Assembly: GCF_008831035.1 (NCBI RefSeq)
Contig: NZ_WAJR01000004.1
Coordinates: forward strand, 1-64,000
Source: Ellagibacter isourolithinifaciens
GTDB lineage: Bacteria; Actinomycetota; Coriobacteriia; Coriobacteriales; Eggerthellaceae
Direction: 5' to 3'
DNA: 64,000 nt
A model generated the notes under the pieces. It was not told where the DNA came from, ran no database searches, and saw nothing but the letters and a program-made list of their open reading frames with translations. This document shows positions 1 to 7,214 of this stretch, piece by piece (the stretch's first letter is position 1; each line of letters starts with the position of its first letter). The position numbers and the translations under genes are program-made.

Positions 1-185
1 GGGCTTGGGGTTGGGGTTTGGGCTTGGAGCTTTGCTCTGGGCCTTGGTCAATTGCTCCAATTCTAGCGCTAACGTGCTGCGCCGTCTTTCGCGGAATGAG
101 CTCAGGCCGCCAAAAGCAGGAGGCGTGCCACAAAAGCCACCCCAACCTGCTACCAATATTCCATTTGTGGTATATCATCGACTAA
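1..185. other. Window start, no supported gene
   Basis: The first 30 bases are a G/T-rich run of near-repeats of GGGCTTGGGGTT. A short open frame crosses the segment, but it has no recognisable domain, no clear ribosome binding site and no typical high-GC codon pattern. I see no RNA gene. The right end abuts the PadR-like remnant and may be a recombination junction. Confidence 0.4.
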
Positions 186-317
186 TTCGAAGGCAAGCTC
201 GGCCTTGAGGACCAAAGCCCGTACTGGAAGATGGCCGCCGACTTCGGCAGAAGAAGCCTGCGAATGCACATCGACTGGGCCGAGCACTGCGCCACCGAAC
301 CGAGGAGCGCGAAATGA
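186..317 (+). pseudogene. C-terminal remnant of a PadR-like regulator (tentative)
   Basis: An open frame runs from just after a TAA at 183 to a TGA at 315-317. Its last residues read like the C-terminal effector helix of PadR-family regulators, with a YWKMAADFGRR...HIDWAEHC pattern. The usual winged-helix N-terminus is absent in this frame, so the gene is either truncated by a stop or frameshift or joined to unrelated DNA near position 180. The stop overlaps the ATG of the next gene (ATGA), which suggests the two were once translationally coupled. A PadR regulator next to a flavin oxidoreductase is a common arrangement. The family assignment rests on about 40 residues and is weak. Confidence 0.35.
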
Positions 318-2008
318 GAATTCTGGCAATCAACGGCAGCCCCAAGGGCAAGCAAAGCAATACCTGGCGCTTGACCAGCTCTTTCATAGAAGGCATTACC
401 GTCCAAGAAGAAAGCTCCCACAAGCAAGCGCCCACAGTCGATGCCTTGAGCGTCGGCGCGCTCGACATCAAGCCCTGCCGGGGATGCTTCTCCTGCTGGA
501 GCAAGACGCCAGGGAAATGCTGCATCCATGATGACATGCAGGAGATTATCGAGAAGATCCTGCAGGCCGACGTCGTCATCTGGAGCTTCCCGCTGTACTA
601 CTTCGGGCTGCCCGGCCCGCTGAAGAACCTGATCGATCGGCAGCTTCCCATGGCGCTTCCCTTTATGAGCGCGGAGGCGGAAAACGGCGGGCACCCGTCG
701 CGCTACGACATGAGCGGCAAGCGCACGGTGGTGATTTCGACCTGCGGTTTCTACACCGCGAAGGGCAACTACAGCTGCGTGAGCGACCTGTTCGACCGGC
801 TTTGCGGGAAGGACGGCTACACCGCAATCTTCTGCGGCCAGGGCGAGCTTTTCAGGGTGAACGAGCTGGCCGAGCGCACCAACGAGTACCTTTCCTGGGT
901 CAGAAAGGCCGGGAAGGAGTTCGCATCCAGCGCCATCAGCGAGGAGACCCGCGGCAAGCTTGACCAGAACCTGTTCCCGCGCGACGTCTTCGAGACGATG
1001 GCGAACGCGAGCTGGGGAGTCGGCAAGTCCGGCGAGAAGGAAGATCCCAGCCTGGTGTTCACACGTCAGATGGCTGCCCTCTATCGCAGGCAGGCGTGGC
1101 CGGAGCGCGACGTCGTGCTCGACATGAACTACACCGACATCGGCAAGACCTACCGCATCGTTCTCGGCGAGGGAGGAAGCCACGTGGAGGAGGAACCCGC
1201 CGCAGGCTTTGCCGCGGATTTCACCACGAAGATCAACACGCCTCTAAGCGTTTGGCGCTCGATCGCCAGCGGCGAGGTTGCCGGCGATGAGGCGCTCATG
1301 AGGCATATGTACTCGGTCGAGGGTGACTTCGACCTGATGATTCACTGGGATGAGTTCTTCGGGGCAGCGAACGCAGGCGCGGCGGGCAGCACGGGCAACA
1401 CGGCCGCGGGCGCGGGCGCGGACTCAGCAGGCAACACGGCCGCGGCGGCGCGCGGCAAGAACGAGGTCGAGCCGAAAACCAACATGATGCTGCTTCTCGC
1501 CCCCTGGATCGTCTTCTGGATCGCAGCCTCCATCGACGGGTTCTGGGGCAGCCTGGTCAGCGTGGCGGTATGCGTGCTGCTACCCGTATTGATGCATCGA
1601 ACGAAGGCGACCCTTTACGACCAGATCTCGGGCTTGGGGGTCGGCGCCTGCTCCATCGCGCTTTTGGCAGGAGCCCCTCCCGTCCTGGTGATTCCGGCGT
1701 CGTACCTTTTGTTCGGGCTTATGTGGACGCTCTCCTGCTTCGCGAAGGTGCCGTTGACCGCGCATTACTCCAAGAACAATTACAACGGCGACGCGGCGCT
1801 GCGCAACCCGATCTTCATGAGGACGAACCGCATCCTAACTGCAGCGTGGGGAATTCTCTACCTGGTCACGCCCATCTGGACGTATCTCATCATGCAGACG
1901 GACGCGGCCAGCTTTGTCGGCGCGATTAACTCGGTCCTTCCCGCGCTCATGGGCGTCTTCACCGCGTGGTTCCAAAAGTGGTACCCCCGCCACATCGCCC
2001 GAGGATAG
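314..2008 (+). CDS. Flavodoxin-fold NAD(P)H-dependent oxidoreductase fused to an SCP2-like domain and a membrane domain
   Basis: Residues 1-190 form an NADPH-dependent FMN reductase/flavodoxin domain: an N-terminal FMN phosphate loop (GSPKGKQSNTW) and a compact cysteine cluster, CRGCFSCW...CC, followed by DDM, as in iron-sulfur flavoprotein relatives. Residues about 260-345 resemble the SCP2 sterol-carrier fold that can bind a hydrophobic ligand (YRIVLGEGG...WRSIASGEVAGDEAL). A low-complexity Ala/Gly/Asn linker (about 350-390) leads to four or five hydrophobic segments (395-564). The product is therefore probably a membrane-anchored flavoenzyme with a lipid-like ligand domain; the substrate is unknown. 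The ATG overlaps the stop of the upstream PadR-like remnant. Domain calls are by motif and pattern only; the SCP2 call is the least secure. Confidence 0.75.
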   Translation: MRILAINGSPKGKQSNTWRLTSSFIEGITVQEESSHKQAPTVDALSVGALDIKPCRGCFSCWSKTPGKCCIHDDMQEIIEKILQADVVIWSFPLYYFGLPGPLKNLIDRQLPMALPFMSAEAENGGHPSRYDMSGKRTVVISTCGFYTAKGNYSCVSDLFDRLCGKDGYTAIFCGQGELFRVNELAERTNEYLSWVRKAGKEFASSAISEETRGKLDQNLFPRDVFETMANASWGVGKSGEKEDPSLVFTRQMAALYRRQAWPERDVVLDMNYTDIGKTYRIVLGEGGSHVEEEPAAGFAADFTTKINTPLSVWRSIASGEVAGDEALMRHMYSVEGDFDLMIHWDEFFGAANAGAAGSTGNTAAGAGADSAGNTAAAARGKNEVEPKTNMMLLLAPWIVFWIAASIDGFWGSLVSVAVCVLLPVLMHRTKATLYDQISGLGVGACSIALLAGAPPVLVIPASYLLFGLMWTLSCFAKVPLTAHYSKNNYNGDAALRNPIFMRTNRILTAAWGILYLVTPIWTYLIMQTDAASFVGAINSVLPALMGVFTAWFQKWYPRHIARG

Positions 2009-2045
2009 CGCCGACATCAAGCGAAACGCGCTAGAATGCTATTAC

Positions 2046-2810
2046 ATGAGAAAAGTCGAGCAACAGAGCACACACGCAGAGCAGCAAGGGGCAAACGGCC
2101 CCTCGCCAATCGCGCCGTCGCAGCACGGCGAGCGCGAGGCTTCCGCCGCCCTTGGAGGCACGTCGCTTCGCCGTGACGAGCAAGGACTTGCCCTTGTCGG
2201 CGACGGGATGGTGCTTCGCGGCGATTTCTCGCAGCTGCTGCCCCGCATCCGGAAAGGCCGCCTCTCAAGCGAGCTGCTCGTTCGCGCGGCGAAGGTCCGA
2301 GACTGCGCCGAGCCATGGGCGATCGACGCCACGGCAGGCCTTGGCGAGGACTCGTTTCTCCTGGCAGCTGCCGGGTTCCGCGTAAGCATGTACGAGTCAG
2401 ACCCCACCGTCGCAGCCCTTGTGCGCGACGCGCTCAACCGCGCACAAGCCAACCCCAATCTCGCTGACATCGCCTGCCGTATGGAGCTTTTCGAGGAAGA
2501 CAGCATCGAGGCAATGTCGCATCTTGGGGACACGCCCGACGTAATCTATCTTGATCCCATGTTCCCCGAGCGCCGCAAGAGCGCCGCCGTGAAGAAGAAG
2601 TTCCAGCTCATCCACCACCTCGAAGCGCCCTGCCAAAACGAAGGGGCGCTCCTCGCCGCAGCCATCTCCGCCGGCCCGCGCAAAGTAGTCGTCAAGCGCC
2701 CTGCGAAGGGCCCACATCTCGCAGGCGTGAAGCCGAGCCATTCGCTCGCGGGCAAGGCGGTGCGCTACGACGTCATCATCCCCGCAAGCATAAAGGTACC
2801 GCTCGCTTAA
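2046..2810 (+). CDS. rsmJ: 16S rRNA (guanine(1516)-N2)-methyltransferase RsmJ
   Basis: RsmJ transfers a methyl group from S-adenosylmethionine to N2 of G1516 (E. coli numbering) in 16S rRNA. The 254-residue product shows the SAM-binding motif I DATAGLGEDSFLLAAAG and the catalytic-loop motif YLDPMFPERRKS, then the KVVVKRP strand typical of the family. I chose the ATG at 2046, 37 bases after the previous stop, because the longer frame would run back into the upstream coding region; there is no strong Shine-Dalgarno sequence. The N-terminal 45 residues are poorly conserved and rich in Glu, Gln and Ser. It lies between the flavoprotein and the MATE exporter on the same strand. Confidence 0.88.
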   Translation: MRKVEQQSTHAEQQGANGPSPIAPSQHGEREASAALGGTSLRRDEQGLALVGDGMVLRGDFSQLLPRIRKGRLSSELLVRAAKVRDCAEPWAIDATAGLGEDSFLLAAAGFRVSMYESDPTVAALVRDALNRAQANPNLADIACRMELFEEDSIEAMSHLGDTPDVIYLDPMFPERRKSAAVKKKFQLIHHLEAPCQNEGALLAAAISAGPRKVVVKRPAKGPHLAGVKPSHSLAGKAVRYDVIIPASIKVPLA

Positions 2811-2945
2811 GTTCACGCCGCTTCTCCCTTGCACAACCTCCCTCAGCGCGGTAGAAAGGAGATTCGGCGAGTACGCATTTGCATAAATAATGCGAATATG
2901 CAGGCGCGCCAAAAACAAACGATCGAAGTATCTGGGGGATTTCGA

Positions 2946-4376
2946 ATGTCGTCGCAAAACACTGCGGAGAAGAAGGCGAACCGCAACAGCATCGATATGC
3001 TGCATGGTCCGCTTGTGGGCAAGCTCTTCCTCTTCGCCATTCCGCTGGCCTTCTCAAGCATCTTTCAGCAGCTGTTCAACTCAACCGACGCCATCGTCGC
3101 CGGACGCCTTCTCGGCTCCACCGAGCTCGCCGCAATCGGCGGCGTCGCTCCGCTCACTGCGCTGTTCATCAGCTTTTTCGTAGGAGTCTCGATCGGCACG
3201 AACGCGACGATCGCTATACGCATCGGACAAGGCGACCGCTCGAAGATCCGCGCCGCCGTGCACACCACCGCGGTGATCGCGATTGTCTCCGCCGTGTTGG
3301 TAACCGTGATCGGCATCGCCATCGCAGGCTTCCTCGTCGACAGCGTGGGGATCCCCGACGAAGCGCGCGCCGAATCGGTTAGCTACCTGCGAATCTATTT
3401 CGCCGGCGTCGCCTTTTTCCTCGTGTTCAATTTCGGCTCGGCAATCCTGCGTGCAAAGGGCGACACGCGGCGTCCGCTCTATGCGCTCGCCATCTCCGCA
3501 GTGGTGAACGCCGTGCTCGACATATTCGCCGTGTCAGTCCTTCACCTGGGCGCCGCAGGTATCGCCGCCGCCACTGTTGCCGCCTACGCGCTCGCCGCGG
3601 CGATCGTAATCGTGATGCTCATGCACGAAGAGGAAGATTTCCGCCTGAACGTGCGGGAGCTTCGCGTCGACAAGCGGGCTCTACACCAGATTCTCTATAT
3701 CGGCGTGCCCTCGGGTTTGCAGGGCGTTGTGTTCGCGGTATCGAACATCATCATTCAGACGTCAATCAACAGCTTCGGCACCGATGCGATCGCGGGATCG
3801 ACCGCTGCGCTCAACTTCGAGTACTACACCTACTTCATCATCAACGCGTTTTCCCAGGCCGCCATCACCTTTGTCGGGCAGAACTTCGCGGCAGGGAACC
3901 TTTCACGCTGCGACAAGATCGTCGCCTGGTCGATGGGCCTCTCCCTTGGGCTTTCCTTTGCGGTATCGGTTGCGCTCGTCAGCCTGGGAAACACGGGCCT
4001 GAGCATCTTTACCACCGAGGCGGGCGCCCTCGTTTTCGCGACCGCGAGGCTCTGGCACGTCGAACTGCTCGAATGCCTTCCCAGCACTTACGAGATAACG
4101 GCAGGCGCACTGCGCGGCATGGGCTGGTCCATCCTCCCAACGGTCGTGGTCATCATCGGTTCGTGCGTGCTGCGCGTCATCTATGTGTTCACGCTGTTCC
4201 CGCTGCTCGGCAGCTTCGAGGCGCTGCTGAACATCTACCCTGTGACCTGGTTCGTCACCGGCACCACGATGATCGCACTCTATCTTTTCGCAAGGAAGCG
4301 CACCTACGCGAAGGAGCGCGCAAAGATTGCCGCACGCGAGCAGAAGCGGGCAGCGCGCATCGAAAACGCCGCATAA
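2946..4376 (+). CDS. MATE family multidrug/organic cation antiporter
   Basis: A 476-residue integral membrane protein with about twelve hydrophobic segments and the MATE N-terminal signature: PLVGKLFLFAIPLAFSSIFQ, then NSTDAIVAGRLLGSTELAAI. It should export cationic compounds in exchange for Na+ or H+ across the cytoplasmic membrane; the substrate cannot be read from sequence. The ATG at 2946 is preceded by GGGGGA. An in-frame ATG at 2898 and an AAAGGAG at 2856 leave room for a longer start, but the added residues are not MATE-like. The C-terminus is basic (KRTYAKERAKIAAREQKRAAR). The upstream 135-base gap holds nothing else obvious. Confidence 0.9.
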   Translation: MSSQNTAEKKANRNSIDMLHGPLVGKLFLFAIPLAFSSIFQQLFNSTDAIVAGRLLGSTELAAIGGVAPLTALFISFFVGVSIGTNATIAIRIGQGDRSKIRAAVHTTAVIAIVSAVLVTVIGIAIAGFLVDSVGIPDEARAESVSYLRIYFAGVAFFLVFNFGSAILRAKGDTRRPLYALAISAVVNAVLDIFAVSVLHLGAAGIAAATVAAYALAAAIVIVMLMHEEEDFRLNVRELRVDKRALHQILYIGVPSGLQGVVFAVSNIIIQTSINSFGTDAIAGSTAALNFEYYTYFIINAFSQAAITFVGQNFAAGNLSRCDKIVAWSMGLSLGLSFAVSVALVSLGNTGLSIFTTEAGALVFATARLWHVELLECLPSTYEITAGALRGMGWSILPTVVVIIGSCVLRVIYVFTLFPLLGSFEALLNIYPVTWFVTGTTMIALYLFARKRTYAKERAKIAAREQKRAARIENAA

Positions 4377-4567
4377 CGGAAGGGGCCGACTCGCTCGAAA
4401 GCGAGACCGAAGCTCCCGGGGCCCGAATCAGCTCGCGCTTGCGTCAACGAGCACGCCTCCCGCGTTGACGTGGGGAAATGGGATAACTGAAAGCCCGCAA
4501 GATCACCTGCTAGGCAAGACTTCGATGCAGCCAATCGACAAGCATGCAGCAAAAGGCAGGCGCTCGC

Positions 4568-5617
4568 CTACGCGAACAGCATGAACAGCTTTGCCAGCAC
4601 GAAGCCTATAACGCCGCATGCGGGGAACGTGATGACCCAGGCAAGCAGCATGTTCTTCGCGATTCCCCAGTTCACGCGCTTGAACGACTTCGAGGCGCCC
4701 ACGCCCATGATGGCGGAGGTGTTGCAGTGGCTCGTGGAGACGGGCATGCCCGTCAGGCTTGCGAACAGGAGCGTAAACGTGGTCGAGAAATTCGCGGCGA
4801 CACCCTGGTATTTCTCGAGCTTCACCATGTCCATGCCGACGGATTTGATGATGCGCTTGCCACCGACGACGGTGCCGAGCGAGATGGCGGCCGAGCACAC
4901 GATCATGATCCACATCGGGAAGCCGCTCGAGTCGGGCGTCGAGCTACCGAAAGACAGGGCAACGCCGAGCATGGCGATGGACATGAACTTCTGGCCGTCT
5001 TGCGCACCGTGGAGAAACGAAAGCGCGATAGCGCACAGATCCTGAATGATGATGAACAAGCGGTTCGCATAGATGCGGTTCACACTGCGGAAGAGCGCCT
5101 CGATCGCCTTGGTGAACACCCATCCCAAGATGAAGCCAGCGACCAGGGAGAACACCATGCCGTAGATGACTTTCGCCCATTCGACGGGAACCACTCCCGC
5201 CCAACCGTTGAGCGCGATGGCGCCGCCGGTGATACCTGCGATAAGCGAGTGGGATTTCGAGCACGGGATACCGAAAATCCAGCAGACGATACCCCATGCA
5301 ATTGCGCCAATCATAGCTGCTACCAGGGCTAAAAGCGCAGCATTCGTGTCTCCTGAAAAGTCAACCATCCCGAACATCGTCTTCGCGACGGCGGTGGAAA
5401 TGAACGTCATGCCGACCAAGCCTACAAAGTTGAACACTGCGGCGAGCGCGATCGCGGCATTCGGCGTAAGACAGCGCGTGGAAACTACCGTCGCGATGGC
5501 GTTCGGCGCGTCGGTGGCGCCGGAAACGGCGGTCACGCCGATGACGAGGATCAAAATCACGAACAGGATGGGCTGAGCCATCGCTTGGGTGAAGAAATCT
5601 ACGAACGTAAACGCCAC
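4568..5617 (-). CDS. pit: Inorganic phosphate transporter, PiT family
   Basis: A low-affinity phosphate/metal-phosphate symporter of the inner membrane. It shows both inverted PiT signature repeats, GATDAPNAIATVV near the N-terminus and GMPVSTSHCNTSAIMG in the C-terminal half, plus CSKSHSLIAGITGG and HGAQDGQKFMSIAM. There are about ten hydrophobic segments and roughly 349 residues, normal for compact PiT proteins. The start is uncertain: TTG at 5623, GTG at 5617 and ATG at 5581 are in frame. I prefer the GTG because a GGGG lies six bases upstream. No PhoU-like gene is adjacent. It is convergent with the MATE gene and faces a long non-coding region. Confidence 0.9.
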   Translation of the reverse strand: MAFTFVDFFTQAMAQPILFVILILVIGVTAVSGATDAPNAIATVVSTRCLTPNAAIALAAVFNFVGLVGMTFISTAVAKTMFGMVDFSGDTNAALLALVAAMIGAIAWGIVCWIFGIPCSKSHSLIAGITGGAIALNGWAGVVPVEWAKVIYGMVFSLVAGFILGWVFTKAIEALFRSVNRIYANRLFIIIQDLCAIALSFLHGAQDGQKFMSIAMLGVALSFGSSTPDSSGFPMWIMIVCSAAISLGTVVGGKRIIKSVGMDMVKLEKYQGVAANFSTTFTLLFASLTGMPVSTSHCNTSAIMGVGASKSFKRVNWGIAKNMLLAWVITFPACGVIGFVLAKLFMLFA

Positions 5618-5623
5618 GTGCAA

Positions 5624-6305
5624 CCCCGTCTATGTTGTCGAACACCCTTTCGGGAGTTCGTCTTGGTCCCGTGCGTGTCAAGCGCGAGGAATATCGCCTC
5701 ATGCAGACCGCTCTTTACACAGCCTTAATAATGTAGTGCATGCTGGGGAGTGCAAGGCTGCAATATCGGCAATGTGCACAAAACCCGCCGACGGCGGAGA
5801 CTCACAGGCAAACCCTTAACGCCGAGAACCACGGGAAGCGGGAGCGTTCTTGTGCGCGGTCGAGGGTCTTCCCCTTCGAAAAACGAGCAAATATGCCCCG
5901 TTTCTGTGCAGCAACTGCACAGCAAAAGAAATTTGCGGGTGCGGCACGTGGGTTGGGGGCATCGTGCCGCAGAGCCGCCTTAGGGTGTTCATCGTCGTGC
6001 GGTCTTGCGTTACGCCGTAATCGAACAGCGTTGCATTTCGCCGATACCGCGAGGCTTCGCGCAGACGCTTTCCGCGCGGCCTCCCGTATCGACCTCCCAA
6101 AGATACTCGATGCATGTTTCCCGCGCGTTTCATCCAAGTTAAGGTTGGAAAGGGGCGCGTCTTTTCTTCGCATGCCCCGTTTTCGCGACACGGGGCATGC
6201 GGACCGCCAGTCTCAAATCACCCTATCACCTCCCTCTTCCAAAAACTTTCCGCAGAGAGGTTGAAGCCTGCCGCTTTCGCGCATACAATGCGTGCTAGAT
6301 GAATT
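5624..6305. other. Long intergenic region with three stem-loops
   Basis: About 680 bases without a convincing gene. Open frames crossing it have no domain or ribosome binding site. Three perfect stem-loops stand out: CTGTGCA/TGCACAG (5904-5922), TGCGGCACG/CGTGCCGCA (5940-5971) and GCATGCCCCG/CGGGGCATGC (6170-6200). The 11-mer ATGCCCCGTTT occurs at 5893 and again at 6172. None of the hairpins has a T-run typical of intrinsic terminators. The AT-richer stretch near 5720-5755 probably holds the promoter of the phosphate transporter (minus strand). The rest may be regulatory or an uncharacterised small RNA. Confidence 0.5.
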
Positions 6306-6309
6306 CTGT

Positions 6310-6470
6310 TTCAGGGCGGGGTGAGATTCCCCACTGGCGGTAACCAGAAGGCGAGCATGTCAAGCTGGAAGTCCGCGACCCGAGCAGATGAGGCGCCCCA
6401 GTGCTTCGTTCGCTTGGCTGATCCGGTGAGAATCCGGGACCAACGGTTACAGTCCGGATGGAAGAGGCAG
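6310..6470 (+). ncRNA. FMN riboswitch (RFN element)
   Basis: The conserved FMN aptamer blocks are present in order: GGGCGGGGTGAGATTCCCCA, CTGGCGGTAACCAG, then GATCCGGTGAGAATCCGGG, CCAACGGTTACAGTCCGGAT and GGAAGAGG. A variable arm (about 6347-6415) lies between the first and second halves. This element binds flavin mononucleotide and, in this position, should turn off the downstream riboflavin importer when FMN is plentiful. The 3' side is followed by a strong intrinsic terminator, so control is probably transcriptional attenuation. Confidence 0.97.
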
Positions 6471-6521
6471 AGAATCGCAGCGCGCCATGGCATTGCCGAG
6501 GCGTGTCGACACTGCGTATTC

Positions 6522-6563
6522 GCGGGCCCGTATGTAAAAGAATTCATACGGGCCCGCTTTTTT
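6522..6563 (+). terminator. Riboswitch-controlled intrinsic terminator
   Basis: A perfect 13-bp stem (GCGGGCCCGTATG at 6522-6534 and its complement at 6545-6557) with a 10-base loop is followed by six T residues. It lies between the FMN aptamer and the ribU start, exactly where an expression platform is expected. Confidence 0.95.
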
Positions 6564-6617
6564 GTGCAGGGTGAGAAGCGGACCCGCAGAAACCCACCTT
6601 GCGAGAAGGAGGCTGTC

Positions 6618-7211
6618 ATGTCAGCCACACAAGCAACCAAGCAGGTCGAACTCGAGAACACGAACCGCTGGAGCACACGCCAGCTCGTCACCATGGCGCT
6701 CATGTGCGCCATCGCCGCGCTGTTCTCCTTCATCCAGATCCCCCTCCTGCCCGCCGCGCCCTTCCTCACCTACGACCCCTCGCTCATGCCCGCGATGGTC
6801 TGCGGCTTCGCCTTCGGCCCGGGCGCGGGCTTCGTCGTCGGCTCCATCGCCGCGGTGATTCACGGCCTTATCCTGGGTGAATGGGTCGGGTCGCTCATGA
6901 ACATCTGTGCGACGCTGTTCTTCGTCGTCCCCTCAGCGCTCATCTACAAGAAGAAGCACACCCTCAAAGGCGCCATCCTCGGCCTTATCGTGGGCGTCGT
7001 GTGTGCGACCGTCGGCGCCATCATCACGAACCTCACGATCGGCGTAGCGTTCTGGTACGGCAGTGTTGACGTCATCATGCCGCTTCTGCTTCCCGCCGTC
7101 GTGCCCTTCAACCTGATCAAGACCGTGCTGAACTCGCTTCTGACGCTCATCGTGTACAAGGCGATCTCAAATCTCATCACGCCGAAGAAAAACCAGGTGA
7201 AGGGCCGCTAA
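6618..7211 (+). CDS. ribU: Riboflavin ECF transporter S component RibU
   Basis: The substrate-binding membrane subunit (197 residues, about six hydrophobic segments) of an energy-coupling factor importer. The ECF S-component signature region LVTMALMCAIAALFSFIQIP is near the N-terminus, followed by FLTYDPSLMPAMVCGFAFGPGAG, typical of RibU. The FMN riboswitch directly upstream makes riboflavin the expected substrate. An AGAAGGAGG box sits seven bases before the ATG. The gene is followed after three bases by the fused ATPase gene and then ecfT, so this unit appears to encode a complete, dedicated transporter. Confidence 0.93.
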   Translation: MSATQATKQVELENTNRWSTRQLVTMALMCAIAALFSFIQIPLLPAAPFLTYDPSLMPAMVCGFAFGPGAGFVVGSIAAVIHGLILGEWVGSLMNICATLFFVVPSALIYKKKHTLKGAILGLIVGVVCATVGAIITNLTIGVAFWYGSVDVIMPLLLPAVVPFNLIKTVLNSLLTLIVYKAISNLITPKKNQVKGR

Positions 7212-7214
7212 ACC

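Noticed and set aside
5740-6264. 174-codon plus-strand frame in the long intergenic region
   Set aside because: No start signal, no domain, Arg/Ala-rich, and it spans the stem-loops; better read as non-coding.
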